DNA of 64,000 bases from Algoriphagus sp. A40 (GCF_002002735.1 NZ_MUNY01000036.1:62001-126000), one strand, 5' to 3'. Numbered from the stretch's first letter, positions 1 through 10,025 are shown. Notes: generated by a model not told the origin, from the letters alone. Numbers and translations: made by a program.

Positions 1-2832
1 GCGCTGCGAACGAGCCTGAAGTCCCGATTCCGAAAAATCCCAAGCAATTTTCTTGGTCTTCAGTTTGGATCTCCAGTTTTGTGATTCCCAGCGGAGAAGC
101 GGTTCATGCTTCGGTCTTCGTTCTTTCAGTAGAGGAATGGTCCCCCAGTTTCCGGCCTCGTAAATCACATTTTCACCGTCCCAGCTTTGATTTTCTCCCA
201 ACTCAGCCACATGAAAACCGGTGGAAAAAAGTGAGTAAAGCAAATTGCCGGTTGTGTTCAGATTGATTTCACCTTTCTGGTTTTGTGAAAAATCCGAAAA
301 ACCCCAAATCACTTCTTCGGCACGCGTAAAAGCCACATACAGCATGTTCAGCGAATCCAGGTAAGCCAATCGGATCTCATCCTGATAGGCTGGCGCAAAA
401 GCAGAATCCCGCAGCGCGGAGCCGTGGGTAAGCGGCATGACGGTATGAATGTCGGTTTCGGTCGAAAACGGCGACCAGATCACCGGTGCCTGAAGGCCGG
501 AAGCGACGATCCGCCAGTCCAAGAACGGCATAAGGACTATCTTGTATTGCAGTCCTTTGGCCTTGTGAATGGTCAAGATCCGCATCGCGTCGTGATCCTC
601 GGGGATCTTGACCGTGCGCTTGCTCTTGTTCAGCTCCCACCAATCCAGAAATCCGATCAGGTCGGCCCGGTTCTTTTTCACAAAATCAAAGACCGCCTCC
701 TTGAATCCCGAGACGTAGGCGAGGTCACTTTGCTTGTTGACCATTCCCAAAAAGTTCAAGCATTCCTCCAGCAACTCCATCAGCGGAAGCTGTGTCAGGA
801 CGTCGAGTTGCTGGCGTAGTTCCAATTCTTTTGACCGGAGTTCATTGGGCAGTTTATCCTTGTGAAAGAGGTCATGACTCAATGGAATGTCGTGCAGCAG
901 GGCGTAGTAAAACCAAACCGTCTTGAGCGAAACTTTGTCGGAAGGGTTGCTGAGAAAGGTCAGCATCGCAACCAGACACTTCACCGCGGCGGATTTGTCG
1001 AGGAAAAGCGACTCCTCCGACAGCACATCGAAGCGGTAATTCGAGTCCGGATTATCTCTCCCATAGGTCATCAACGCATCTGCAATCTCGGCTCCGTGGG
1101 CATTTTTTCGCACCAAAAAAGCAATGTCACGCAGCTGATAGCCCCGATCCTGAAGATCCATCACGAGTTGCGGAAGGCCCTTCAAAACCTTCGTATGAGA
1201 ATCCTCTTCCTCCTCATCAGATTCCTCGGTGGATCGGGAGTTGGTCTTTTGGGTGAATTCCAAACGGATTTTCCCTTGAAACTCCAAACCCATCTTGCTC
1301 GAAGGAATCGATTGCTCCACTCCCCGGAAGGCCTCCACGAGCAGGTTTTCCGCATCGATTTGATACGAGGCATTCATCCCTGTCTGCATAAGTTCGGGCA
1401 GAGATTCAAACATCGAATTGTTAAACTGAATGATGCCGGGCAGGCTGCGAAAGTTGGTTGCAAGTGCCTTCTCCTCGATCAAGTCGGGATGAATCTGCTG
1501 CTGCACTTCCGCCAGCAAGAGCTCCAGCCGACCGCCGCGCCAGCGATAGATGGACTGCTTCACATCGCCCACGAGCAGGTTGGTATTGCCGGAAGCCAGG
1601 GAGTTTTCGAGCAATGGCTTGAAGCTCGACCATTGAAAATCGGAGGTATCCTGAAACTCGTCGATCAGGAAATTGCGGTATTGATTGCCGATTTTCTCAT
1701 AGACAAAGGGCGCGTCATTGTCCTTGGTGATCTCCTTGAGGAAGTCGTTGACGTCGGAGATCAGCAGGATTCCCTCCTCATCCTTGAGCAATCGCAACTC
1801 CAGGATCAAGTCCCGAAAGACCCCAAAGGCATTGAGGTTCTTCTGTAGCGCATCAAGCGTGTTCCATTGGGTTACTTTTTCCGGCCAGGAAAAGAGGATC
1901 GTCGCCAGACCTGCCTGCGCCGCTGACTCAATGGCTGGACCGTTCCGGTCTCCTTTTTTATACCAGTTCGAAAATTCGGGAAGGTCTCTGAGCATGACGT
2001 CCGTCAGATTCGGAAAGGGACTTTGAGGATCGCCCTGCCGGGCAAAGCGCATCGCAAAACTCTTGCTCCCGCCTTTGAAATCCGTCCACTCCAATCCGAA
2101 ATCAGCCCGAATCTGTTCCGACTTTTCCCGTAGCGCTTCCGCCTCGGCGATCAGCTTTCGCTTTTCTTCCCGCACGTATTTTCGAAACTCACCCAAGAAG
2201 CCTTCCTTGGCTACGCTCTCCTGAAATAACCCCCGAAAGGCCTTAAACCGCTCCTGAAAAATCTCTCTACCCAGGCCTTTGATTCCTCCGCGGATATCCC
2301 AGGATTTCTCATTTTCGATCTGCTCTTCGGCGTAGCCGATCAGCCAAGTTCGAAGGTTTCGGTCGATAGACACCTTCTCCACCACCCGGTCCACCAAGCG
2401 ATCCAAGACCGCGTCGGTATCCATCTCCAAGTCGAACTTTGCCTGCAAGTCCATCTCCCGGGCAAACGATCGGATCACCCGTTGAAAGAAGGAATCGATT
2501 GTACTCACCGCAAAATACCCATACCCATGTAGGATATGAAGCAAGGTCTCCCGTGCTCGGCTTTGAAGCTGCGCGGGACTCAGGTCAAGCGCCTTCATGA
2601 GTTCGGTGTCCAAAAACTCCTTCGGTCTGATTTCTTTAGTCAGTCGCTCCAGCACGGTCAGGATTCTTTCCTTCATCTCCTGTGTTGCCTTGTTGGTGAA
2701 GGTCACCGCCAGGATCTGCTTGAACGCAGACCGGGGGCTTTGCAGCGCCAACTTGAGGTATTCCAGCGTCAGCGTGTAGGTTTTGCCGGAGCCCGCTGAG
2801 GATTTGTAAATGATGAAGGGTTTGTTTTCCAT
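1..2832 (-). CDS. UvrD/RecB-like ATP-dependent DNA helicase (C-terminus off the window)
   Basis: Reading from an ATG at 2832 down to base 1 with no stop gives 944 residues of a superfamily 1A helicase. The start (MENKPFIIYKSSAGSGKT) carries the Walker A motif SAGSGKT at residues 12-18, followed by the motif Ia-like VTFTNKATQEMKER. The Walker B motif FLIDEFQDTSDFQW lies near residue 388 and the motif III-like VGDVKQSIYRWRGG near residue 417. ILTIHKAKGLQYKIV and LYVAFTRAEE near the left edge are late UvrD motifs. The family unwinds DNA for double-strand break repair, often with a C-terminal PD-(D/E)XK nuclease; that part would lie beyond base 1. An AddB/RecC-like partner is not visible. The two long plus-strand frames inside it are antisense shadows. 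Confidence 0.93.
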   Translation of the reverse strand, partial: MENKPFIIYKSSAGSGKTYTLTLEYLKLALQSPRSAFKQILAVTFTNKATQEMKERILTVLERLTKEIRPKEFLDTELMKALDLSPAQLQSRARETLLHILHGYGYFAVSTIDSFFQRVIRSFAREMDLQAKFDLEMDTDAVLDRLVDRVVEKVSIDRNLRTWLIGYAEEQIENEKSWDIRGGIKGLGREIFQERFKAFRGLFQESVAKEGFLGEFRKYVREEKRKLIAEAEALREKSEQIRADFGLEWTDFKGGSKSFAMRFARQGDPQSPFPNLTDVMLRDLPEFSNWYKKGDRNGPAIESAAQAGLATILFSWPEKVTQWNTLDALQKNLNAFGVFRDLILELRLLKDEEGILLISDVNDFLKEITKDNDAPFVYEKIGNQYRNFLIDEFQDTSDFQWSSFKPLLENSLASGNTNLLVGDVKQSIYRWRGGRLELLLAEVQQQIHPDLIEEKALATNFRSLPGIIQFNNSMFESLPELMQTGMNASYQIDAENLLVEAFRGVEQSIPSSKMGLEFQGKIRLEFTQKTNSRSTEESDEEEEDSHTKVLKGLPQLVMDLQDRGYQLRDIAFLVRKNAHGAEIADALMTYGRDNPDSNYRFDVLSEESLFLDKSAAVKCLVAMLTFLSNPSDKVSLKTVWFYYALLHDIPLSHDLFHKDKLPNELRSKELELRQQLDVLTQLPLMELLEECLNFLGMVNKQSDLAYVSGFKEAVFDFVKKNRADLIGFLDWWELNKSKRTVKIPEDHDAMRILTIHKAKGLQYKIVLMPFLDWRIVASGLQAPVIWSPFSTETDIHTVMPLTHGSALRDSAFAPAYQDEIRLAYLDSLNMLYVAFTRAEEVIWGFSDFSQNQKGEINLNTTGNLLYSLFSTGFHVAELGENQSWDGENVIYEAGNWGTIPLLKERRPKHEPLLRWESQNWRSKLKTKKIAWDFSESGLQARSQR

Positions 2833-3007
2833 AGAAAAAAGCCAAGGCTCCAAGATAGGAAACCAGTCTGTTTTTTGGTTAGTGAAAAAGTAAGGTTGAC
2901 GAATATTGTCGGAAAATCTACAGCTTGAGTTCAGATTTCAATGGTTAGATCAAGGGTTGGAAATCGGATGATTTTTGGTCAACTTGAAAATCCCAATCTG
3001 TAAATCC

Positions 3008-5167
3008 ATGAAGAACCTGTTGATTATCGTGTTCAGTTTTTGCCTGTCTTTTTCAGGATTTGCTAAGGACGGCTATGAGCTTTGGTTGGATTACCGGCCC
3101 ATAGAAAATGCCAGTTTGAAGTCAGAAGCGGATCGTCTTTTCTCAGGTTTTTACTTTTTCGGCGAAAGCCCAACTTATGAGGCAATCAGAAAAGAGCTGG
3201 AAATTTCCGGTCAGAAATTCCTCGGAAAGGATCCGGGTTTTTCTTCGGAAAGACTCTCCCAAACTCAGGTTTGGATGGGCACCCAGGAGGAACTTTCGCA
3301 AGTCTTAGGACTTGATCAGCAGATGCAAATCCGCGCACTCGGAGAGGATGGATACTGGAGAGGTCCCATCGATTTTCAGGGAAAAACTTACTACGCCATT
3401 ATCGGTAACCGCCCAGTCGGAGTCCTCTATGGAGTCTTTGACTGGCTGAAAAGTATTCAAACCGAAACTTTCGATCCCAAGCTTGAAAAATCTGACAGTC
3501 CGAAAGTTAAACTCCGAATGCTCAACCATTGGGATAATCTCGACCGGACTGTAGAAAGAGGCTATGCAGGTTTCTCGATTTGGGATTGGCATAAGCTTCC
3601 GGGCTACATTGACCCCCGCTACATCGACTATGCCCGGGCAAATGCAAGCCTCGGAATCAATGCCGTTTCGCTGACCAATGTCAATGCAAACGCCCGGATT
3701 TTGACCACGGATTTTATGAAAAAAGCGAAAGTTCTGGCTGACATTTTTCGCCCGTATGGGATCAGGGTTTTCCTCACAGCCCGCTTCTCCGCTCCCATCG
3801 AAATCGGCAAACTCAAGACTGCTGACCCGCTCGATCCGGGAGTGATTGATTTCTGGAAAAAGAAGACGGATGAGATGTATTCCTTCATCCCTGACTTTGG
3901 TGGATTCTTGGTCAAAGCAAATTCCGAAGGTCAACCTGGCCCGCACGAATACCAGAGAAATCACGCCGAAGGTGCCAATCTTCTTGCCGATGCATTGGCT
4001 CCGCATGGTGGGATTTTGATCTGGAGGGCGTTCGTCTATTCCCACGAACTGGACGAAGACCGGCACAAGCACGCCAACCTGGAGTTCGAACCGCTTGACG
4101 GAAAATTCCGAGACAATGTGATCATTCAGGTCAAAAACGGAGCGATTGACTTTATGCCCCGAGAGCCTTTCCATCCGCTTTTCGGAGCAATGAAAAACAC
4201 CAATCTAGGGATTGAATTTCAGATCACTCAGGAATACCTTGGCCAAGCCACGCAACTCGTTTTCCTCGCCCCAATGTGGGAGGAAGTTTTGCGCAGCAAA
4301 ACCTACCGCCCCAACCCATCCTCCACGGTGGCAGGAATCATTGATGGAAGCGACTCCGGCCAAAAACTGACGCTAATGGCTGGCGTATCCAATATTGGCA
4401 CGGACCGCAATTGGACCGGACATCCCATGGCTCAATCCAACTGGTATGCTTTCGGTCGACAAGCTTGGAACCCGGACCTGACTTCTGAGGAGATTGCAGC
4501 CGAATGGGTGAAAATGACCTTTGGTCAAAACCCAGGAGTCAACTCCAAAATCAATGAGATGCTACTTTCATCCCATGAGGCTGCGGTCAACTACATGATG
4601 CCGCTCGGGCTGCATCACATCATGGGTTGGGATCACCACTACGGCCCCGGGCCTTGGGTGACGGGTGGAAGACCTGATTGGACGGCGCTGTATTATCATC
4701 AAGCCGATAGTCTGGGAATCGGCTTTGACCGGACAGCAAGCGGAAGCAATGCACTTGGCCAATACGCCCCTGAACTCGCCAAAGAATGGTCAGATCCCAA
4801 GCTGATTCCCGAGCAATACCTGCTTTGGTTTCACCACCTCCCTTGGGATTTTGAGCTAAAATCCGGAAGAACGCTTTGGGATGAAATCGGGCTGCATTAT
4901 GATGCTGGAGTAAAATCTGCCCGAAAAATGCAGGAAACCTGGTCAAGTTTGGAGTCAGAAATTGACCCCCAGCGATTTGATCATGTGAGACAGCTCCTTG
5001 CTATTCAGGTTTCAGAAGCCGAATGGTGGAGAAATTCCTGCTTACTCTACTTCCAGACTTTTGCAAAGCGACCTTTTCCTAAGGAAATTGAAAAACCCGA
5101 GGGCGATCTGGAGTATTTCAAGAGTTTGAGCTTCCCGACGGCTCCGGGAATTAGGCCGAGATGGTAA
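3008..5167 (+). CDS. GH67 alpha-glucuronidase, secreted
   Basis: Removes 4-O-methyl-glucuronic acid from the non-reducing end of xylo-oligosaccharides. The ATG at 3008 (MKNLLIIVFSFCLSFSGFA) gives a clean signal peptide; an in-frame TTG at 2975 would bury it. From 3008 the protein is 719 aa, normal for the family. GH67 landmarks are all present: HWDNLDRTVERGYAG, then VKANSEGQPGP with the likely general acid E307, KNGAIDF with D381 and QITQEYLG with E409. The spacing of these three acids (74 and 28 residues) matches the known catalytic acid and base pair of the family. It precedes a GH127-type lipoprotein on the same strand after about 120 bp, so they may form a small hemicellulose unit. No SusC/D transporter is adjacent. 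Confidence 0.95.
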   Translation: MKNLLIIVFSFCLSFSGFAKDGYELWLDYRPIENASLKSEADRLFSGFYFFGESPTYEAIRKELEISGQKFLGKDPGFSSERLSQTQVWMGTQEELSQVLGLDQQMQIRALGEDGYWRGPIDFQGKTYYAIIGNRPVGVLYGVFDWLKSIQTETFDPKLEKSDSPKVKLRMLNHWDNLDRTVERGYAGFSIWDWHKLPGYIDPRYIDYARANASLGINAVSLTNVNANARILTTDFMKKAKVLADIFRPYGIRVFLTARFSAPIEIGKLKTADPLDPGVIDFWKKKTDEMYSFIPDFGGFLVKANSEGQPGPHEYQRNHAEGANLLADALAPHGGILIWRAFVYSHELDEDRHKHANLEFEPLDGKFRDNVIIQVKNGAIDFMPREPFHPLFGAMKNTNLGIEFQITQEYLGQATQLVFLAPMWEEVLRSKTYRPNPSSTVAGIIDGSDSGQKLTLMAGVSNIGTDRNWTGHPMAQSNWYAFGRQAWNPDLTSEEIAAEWVKMTFGQNPGVNSKINEMLLSSHEAAVNYMMPLGLHHIMGWDHHYGPGPWVTGGRPDWTALYYHQADSLGIGFDRTASGSNALGQYAPELAKEWSDPKLIPEQYLLWFHHLPWDFELKSGRTLWDEIGLHYDAGVKSARKMQETWSSLESEIDPQRFDHVRQLLAIQVSEAEWWRNSCLLYFQTFAKRPFPKEIEKPEGDLEYFKSLSFPTAPGIRPRW

Positions 5168-5289
5168 GTTAATTTACGATTTTTGATTTACGATTTACGA
5201 GGCTTTTTACTCAGAATAAGGCACATGTTACCCTTTAAACAATCACCCAAAAACCTGGAAGCTAGATGATTTACCATAAACTAGATTTA

Positions 5290-7404
5290 ATGAAAAAATC
5301 CACTTTCCTAATCTGTGCTTTAGGACTTGTTTTTTCATGTTCTCCAAAAAAAATTGAGGAGACTAAACCAGTCGCCCACTACCTGACCAACCGTGCGCCA
5401 TTGGTCTCCACTCCTTACCTGGAACTTCCATTGGGAAGTATCAAGCCGCAAGGTTGGCTGGAGGATCAACTCCAGCGCATGGCATCTGGTCTAACCGGAC
5501 ATCTGGACGAAGTTTATCCTGAGGTAGTGGGTCAGCGAAACGGCTGGTTGGGTGGTGACGGGGACGGCTGGGAGCGTGGCCCGTATTGGATCGACGGACT
5601 GGTTCCTTTGGCTTATATTCTCGATGATGAGGAATTAAAAGCCAAGGCAAAGCCCTGGATCGAATGGACACTGAACAATCAGGCCGTAAGCGGTTATTTG
5701 GGTCCTATTCCTTTTGAAACTGATCCAGAGCCGGAAAGGGGAATCCAAAAGGGTCCTCGGGAAGACTGGTGGCCAAAGATGGTCATGCTAAAAGTTCTCC
5801 AGCAATATTATCAGGCTACCGGCGACGAGCGGGTGATTACTGCCTTGACCAAGTATTTTCACTACCAGTTGAAAGAACTTCCCAGCAAGCCTTTGGATTA
5901 CCTTTCCTTTTGGGCCAACCGTCGAGCCGGGGATAATTTGCTGGTTGTTTACTGGCTCTACAATATCACCGGGGATGAAAAACTGCTGGAACTGGGAGAA
6001 TTGATTCAACAACAGACTTTCCCTTGGCAGACGGTTTATACCAATCCCGAAAACGAGCATCAATTCGAAAACACCCATTTCTATAATGAGATCAAGTCGT
6101 ACCCTTTTGACTCGGCAGAAATCTCAAAAATCACTCTTTCAAAACTACCGGGCCTCCACACAGTCAATGTCGCCCAAGGATTGAAACAGCCCATTGTCTA
6201 TTTCCAGAAAAGCGGCAACACCGACGCCATCGCTTCGGTGAAAAAAGCCCTTGACGACATTAAAAACTACCACGGACAGCCACAGGGCATGTATGGCGGC
6301 GATGAACCGCTCCACGGAAACAGCCCAGTTCAGGGAATTGAACTCTGCTCTATTGCCGAGGAGATGTACTCTCTGGAGACCATCCTCAAGATCTCCGGGG
6401 ATATGGAGTTTGCAGATTTACTTGAAAAAATCACCTTTAACGCTCTCCCTACTCAAGCTTCGGACGATTACAATTCCCGCCAATATTTTCAGGCGGCCAA
6501 TCAAGTGGAGCTGACCGACCAACTCGAAACTTCCTACGAAACCCAAAATCACGGAGGGACAGATTTCGTCTTTGGGACGCTTTCCGGCTATCCCTGCTGC
6601 ACAACCAATATGCATCAAAGCTGGCCGAAATTCGTCCAAAACCTGTTTTATGCGACTCCAGATGGCGGTGTCGCTGCCTTGCTCTATGCCCCGAGCAGCG
6701 TGGAATTGACCGTGGGCCAAGGAGCCACTCTTAAGATCAAAGAGAGTACAGGGTTCCCTTTCCGGGAGACGGTACAGTTTGATCTGGAGCTTTCTGAAGA
6801 ATCCACTTTCCCTTTCCACCTGAGAATCCCGGCTTGGGCCAAAGAGGCAGAAATCAAAGTCAACGGAGAAACGACTCAGGCTACCATCCAAAATCAGGTA
6901 GCAATTATCAACCGGACCTGGAAAAGCGGTGATCAAATCACCCTGATCCTTCCGATGGAATTGAAAACCTCCACCTGGTACAAAAATCTGGTTAGCATCG
7001 AGCGGGGACCATTGGTTTACAGTTTGAAGATCGAAGGGGAGGAAAAAGTTAAAGACCGTAACGACCGCTTCAAACCCTTTACCGAAGTGTATCCGACCTC
7101 GGAGTGGAACTTTGCTTTGGCATCAAATACCCTTTCTGACTTGGCCAATTCCATCGAATTGGTAGAAAACGAATGGGATGGCTCCTACCCCTGGAATCTG
7201 GAAAACGCACCGATCGAGCTCCGGCTTCAAGGAGTGCAGGTTCCCGAATGGAAACTGGTGAAAAGTGCTCCCCAACTGCCTGAAAATCTTCCATCAAAAC
7301 TTTCTGCTACAGAATTGACCAAGCGTCAAAAACCGATTACACTGATTCCTTATGGTTGTACGACCTTAAGAATTACAGAATTTCCGGTGGTAGTCCTCGA
7401 ATAA
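5290..7404 (+). CDS. GH127-type (DUF1680) glycoside hydrolase lipoprotein
   Basis: Family members are beta-L-arabinofuranosidases with an (alpha/alpha)6 barrel followed by beta-sandwiches. The ATG at 5290 gives a lipoprotein signal ending in LVFSC, so the protein is anchored in an envelope membrane; an upstream ATG at 5266 would add eight charged residues. Key residues seen: GGDEPLHG, then ELC with E351 and C353, and GYPCCTTN with C436 and C437. In characterised GH127 enzymes the equivalent Glu/Cys residues hold a zinc ion and one Cys is the nucleophile. Length (704 aa) is normal. It follows the GH67 gene, consistent with arabinose and glucuronate removal from xylan. The exact substrate is not fixed; the related GH146 family is an alternative. 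Confidence 0.88.
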   Translation: MKKSTFLICALGLVFSCSPKKIEETKPVAHYLTNRAPLVSTPYLELPLGSIKPQGWLEDQLQRMASGLTGHLDEVYPEVVGQRNGWLGGDGDGWERGPYWIDGLVPLAYILDDEELKAKAKPWIEWTLNNQAVSGYLGPIPFETDPEPERGIQKGPREDWWPKMVMLKVLQQYYQATGDERVITALTKYFHYQLKELPSKPLDYLSFWANRRAGDNLLVVYWLYNITGDEKLLELGELIQQQTFPWQTVYTNPENEHQFENTHFYNEIKSYPFDSAEISKITLSKLPGLHTVNVAQGLKQPIVYFQKSGNTDAIASVKKALDDIKNYHGQPQGMYGGDEPLHGNSPVQGIELCSIAEEMYSLETILKISGDMEFADLLEKITFNALPTQASDDYNSRQYFQAANQVELTDQLETSYETQNHGGTDFVFGTLSGYPCCTTNMHQSWPKFVQNLFYATPDGGVAALLYAPSSVELTVGQGATLKIKESTGFPFRETVQFDLELSEESTFPFHLRIPAWAKEAEIKVNGETTQATIQNQVAIINRTWKSGDQITLILPMELKTSTWYKNLVSIERGPLVYSLKIEGEEKVKDRNDRFKPFTEVYPTSEWNFALASNTLSDLANSIELVENEWDGSYPWNLENAPIELRLQGVQVPEWKLVKSAPQLPENLPSKLSATELTKRQKPITLIPYGCTTLRITEFPVVVLE

Positions 7405-7494
7405 TTTCAGGTAAGGGAATTTTTCTCTTGAAAGAATGGGTTAAAAGGAAAGTCGATTTTTGGCTTTTCTTTTAACCCTTCTTCTTTTGACTCC

Positions 7495-7986
7495 ATGGAT
7501 CTCTACACCATACCCGCGGCTACCCGAATTGGCCATGTCCATCTAAAGGTCACTGACCTCCAAAAATCTCTCGATTTCTATTGTGACCTTTTGGGGTTTG
7601 AGTTGGTGATGATGTACGGAAAAGACGCTGCCTTCATTTCAGCAGGTGGCTACCACCACCATATCGGACTGAATACCTGGCAAAGCAAAGGCGGTAAACC
7701 AGCTCCAAAAAACACCGCCGGGCTCTTTCATACTGCGATACTTTTTCCAACCAGAAGGGATTTGGCTGTGATTTTCAAAAGACTGATTGACGAGAAATAT
7801 CCCCTGACCGGAGCAGCGGACCATGGGGTTTCGGAAGCGATCTATTTGGATGATCCGGATGAAAACGGGGTAGAATTGTATTGGGATCGTCCAAAGGAAG
7901 ATTGGCCGAAGGATGAAAATGGTGAATTGACTATGTGGACCAGGCAACTCGATGCGCAGGGCTTGCTTGCAGAACTGAAAGGATAA
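7495..7986 (+). CDS. VOC-family (glyoxalase/catechol dioxygenase-like) protein
   Basis: A 163-residue vicinal-oxygen-chelate protein. The first module begins IGHVHLKVTDLQKSLDFYCDLLGF, typical of CatE-like extradiol dioxygenases. Candidate metal ligands are the His in GHVHLKV, the His in AGLFHTAI and the Glu in NGVELYWDRP. The second half (DHGVSEAIYLDDPDENGVELYWDRP) is the expected second beta-alpha-beta-beta-beta repeat. No signal peptide, so cytoplasmic. The family spans ring-cleaving dioxygenases, glyoxalases and resistance proteins, so the substrate cannot be read from sequence. It starts 90 bp after the GH127 gene. Confidence 0.85.
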   Translation: MDLYTIPAATRIGHVHLKVTDLQKSLDFYCDLLGFELVMMYGKDAAFISAGGYHHHIGLNTWQSKGGKPAPKNTAGLFHTAILFPTRRDLAVIFKRLIDEKYPLTGAADHGVSEAIYLDDPDENGVELYWDRPKEDWPKDENGELTMWTRQLDAQGLLAELKG

Positions 7987-8046
7987 TTTTTTAACTTGAA
8001 TCTGTTGCAGGGAGGGAGATTGGAGAAAACTTAAATTCTGTTCAAC

Positions 8047-8820
8047 ATGGCAAGAATTCACGCTTTCGAATGGGAGGATCAGTCTTGGTTTCCGGGTTTT
8101 CTGAGAAACTACATGACTGATTTTCTCCAGTTTTTGACAAACAAAACCAAGATGTTTGTCCCCATCATTCCTGAAATCACTTCTCTATTGGAAAAAACCG
8201 GAACCTCCAACCTAATCGACTTGGGTTCTGGAGGTGGAGGCGGGTTACTTTCTTTGAATGAAGAACTGATTAAGAAAAACCCAGATATAAAATTCGTGCT
8301 GACCGACCTCTATCCTAACTACAAGGCTTTTCAATTTACCCAAAGCAAAGCCCGTAATTTCGAAGCTGTCGCCGTTCCGGTGGATGCAAGAGATGTCCCC
8401 GAAGATCTAAGAGGAGTGCGAACCATGTTTCTGGCATTTCACCATTTCAAGCCGGACGATGCCATTCAGATTCTCCAAAATGCGGTAAACTCCAACCAGC
8501 CCATTTTGATCGTGGAAGGGCAGGAACGCTCGGTGCCCAGTTTTTTGGCTATGTTTTTTTCTCCTTTGACGGTTCTGTTTACCACACCATTCATCAGACC
8601 ATTTTCTCTGGAAAGAATCATTTTCACCTACCCGATTCCATTGGTACCCCTTTTTACCTGGTGGGACGGAATGGTTTCATGTCTCCGAACTTACTCAGTT
8701 CCCGAAATGGAAGAGTTGATTTCAAAAGTCAAAGACCAGGAAAAATTTGAATGGAAAACCGGTAGGGTCAAATCCGGTCCGGGATATTTGCTTTTCTTAA
8801 GTGGTAGCCCAAAACGTTAA
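8047..8820 (+). CDS. Class I SAM-dependent methyltransferase-like protein
   Basis: 257 residues, no signal peptide. LIDLGSGGGGG near residue 57 looks like the glycine-rich motif I of class I methyltransferases, followed by VLTDLYPN, whose Asp would bind the SAM ribose, and VPVDARDVP as motif II. The later part has a hydrophobic stretch (FLAMFFSPLTVLFTTPFIRPF) that may touch the membrane. The N-terminal EWEDQSWFPGFLRNYMTDFLQFL is seen in small Bacteroidota proteins annotated as hypothetical. Substrate unknown. It sits 60 bp after the VOC gene and may be co-transcribed. Confidence 0.7.
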   Translation: MARIHAFEWEDQSWFPGFLRNYMTDFLQFLTNKTKMFVPIIPEITSLLEKTGTSNLIDLGSGGGGGLLSLNEELIKKNPDIKFVLTDLYPNYKAFQFTQSKARNFEAVAVPVDARDVPEDLRGVRTMFLAFHHFKPDDAIQILQNAVNSNQPILIVEGQERSVPSFLAMFFSPLTVLFTTPFIRPFSLERIIFTYPIPLVPLFTWWDGMVSCLRTYSVPEMEELISKVKDQEKFEWKTGRVKSGPGYLLFLSGSPKR

Positions 8821-8993
8821 ACAACGGTTTAGGCATTCTCTTTTTCCTAAGCGGTCAACTGTGGTAATAAAGGGTTAACCGCAAAGACCGCGAAGGAACA
8901 CTAAGGGATTTAACATAGGAGAACACTGAGAAAGGAATTTGAGGATTCAGGTATGTGGAAAGGAACTACAATTTTGTTCGGCACATTCAGCCA

Positions 8994-9031
8994 TTTTCAA
9001 GGTCGCATAGAAAAAAGCTAAAGCTTTTTTT
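8994..9031 (+). repeat. Copy 1 of a 35-40 bp intergenic repeat with an AGCTAAAGCT core
   Basis: Within the 260-bp gap 8821-9080. The unit reads TTTTCAAGGTCGCATAG followed by a palindrome-like A-run/AGCTAAAGCT/T-run core. The same unit recurs near 30634 (plus), 42286 (minus) and 42515 (minus). Around it lie degenerate phrases such as 'accgcaaagaccgcgaagg' and 'ctctgtggtaaaat' that also recur beside the other copies. No ORF here looks real. Confidence 0.75.
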
Positions 9032-9080
9032 AACTCATCTCCCCTTTACCTCCGCTAACTCTGTGGTAAAATTAAAGTAT

Positions 9081-10025
9081 TTAAATCCGCTTCCCCACCC
9101 AATCAACGATCTCTTTCATCACTTCCCCTCGGTCTGAGTCATTGATCAATTCGTGATAGCCTCCGGGAAAAAGTCTAAACGTTTTGTCGGCTGATTTCGC
9201 CTTTCCAAAAAACAATTCCGAGCCTTTTGGATTCGTCAGTCGGTCAGCATCTCCGTGAATCAGAAGAAATGGGAGTTCAAAGTTCCCCGCCTGACTCTGG
9301 ATAAACTGCATCATTTGATAGAGTTCGTATCCCGTCCGGGCCGGAATGTTTTCCTGATAAACCAGAGGATCGTTTTTGTATTTCTCCACCTCTTCCGGAA
9401 TCCTGGACACTCCGGCAATGTCAAGTTTCAGGACTTTCAACTTCGGAAGAAACCAATTGACTAAACCAGACACCGCAATCAAAATCGGAGAAGTCCCTTC
9501 GGCTTCCTTGATCGCCGGAGAACTCAGGATCACTCCCGCAGCTTCAGGCTTATATTTCAAAACATAAGCTGCCACCAATCCGCCGCCCATGCTGTGCCCA
9601 TAGAGAAACGTCGGAAGTCCTGGCAGGTAGTTTTTGCCTTTCCCAAAAAGCACATCGATATCCCGGAGGTAATCTTCATAGGAGTCAAAATAGGCTGTAG
9701 GTTTTCCCTCAGCCGACTTTCCATGTCCTCTTCCATCAAAAGTAAAAACCGCTACGCCCAACTTATTCAACTTTGAAACCATCCCCTCGTACCTCCCACT
9801 GTGCTCGCCCAGTCCATGGACAAGCAACAAACTCGCCTTTGGAGTTTCGGGCAGCCAGGCTTGGAGGTAAAGTTTCAGGCCGTCGTGGGTCGTGTAGGAG
9901 GTTTCGAAGTGGGGCAAGGATGGAGATACTTTTTGATTAAATTTAGAATTATGCCGACCATATTCAACCAAAATGGATTCAGATTCTTCTTCTATAGCAA
10001 TGACCATTTGCCTAGGCATGTTCAT
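9081..10025 (-). CDS. Alpha/beta hydrolase, monoacylglycerol lipase-like
   Basis: Serine hydrolase fold: LLLVHGLGEHSGRY carries the oxyanion HG motif, FLYGHSMGGGLVA the nucleophile elbow GHSMG, LLIHGDADRLTNP the acid loop and GGYHELINDSD the catalytic His. This order and the H-G-L-G-E-H-S-G-R-Y string are typical of monoacylglycerol lipases. No clear signal peptide. The start is uncertain: ATG at 10025 gives 314 aa but overlaps the 5' end of the divergent DUF4160 gene (9951) by 75 bp, and conserved sequence begins only at HFETSYTTHDGLKLYLQAW; a TTG at 9917 would give the compact form. Confidence 0.87.
   Translation of the reverse strand: MNMPRQMVIAIEEESESILVEYGRHNSKFNQKVSPSLPHFETSYTTHDGLKLYLQAWLPETPKASLLLVHGLGEHSGRYEGMVSKLNKLGVAVFTFDGRGHGKSAEGKPTAYFDSYEDYLRDIDVLFGKGKNYLPGLPTFLYGHSMGGGLVAAYVLKYKPEAAGVILSSPAIKEAEGTSPILIAVSGLVNWFLPKLKVLKLDIAGVSRIPEEVEKYKNDPLVYQENIPARTGYELYQMMQFIQSQAGNFELPFLLIHGDADRLTNPKGSELFFGKAKSADKTFRLFPGGYHELINDSDRGEVMKEIVDWVGKRI

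Noticed and set aside
424..2026. Long plus-strand open frames (424-819, 862-1848, 1718-2026)
   Set aside because: They lie antisense to the helicase gene, whose minus-strand frame has all superfamily 1 motifs. Their products have no domain logic.
3305..4174. 289-codon minus-strand frame
   Set aside because: Antisense to the GH67 catalytic region; the plus frame carries all catalytic blocks.
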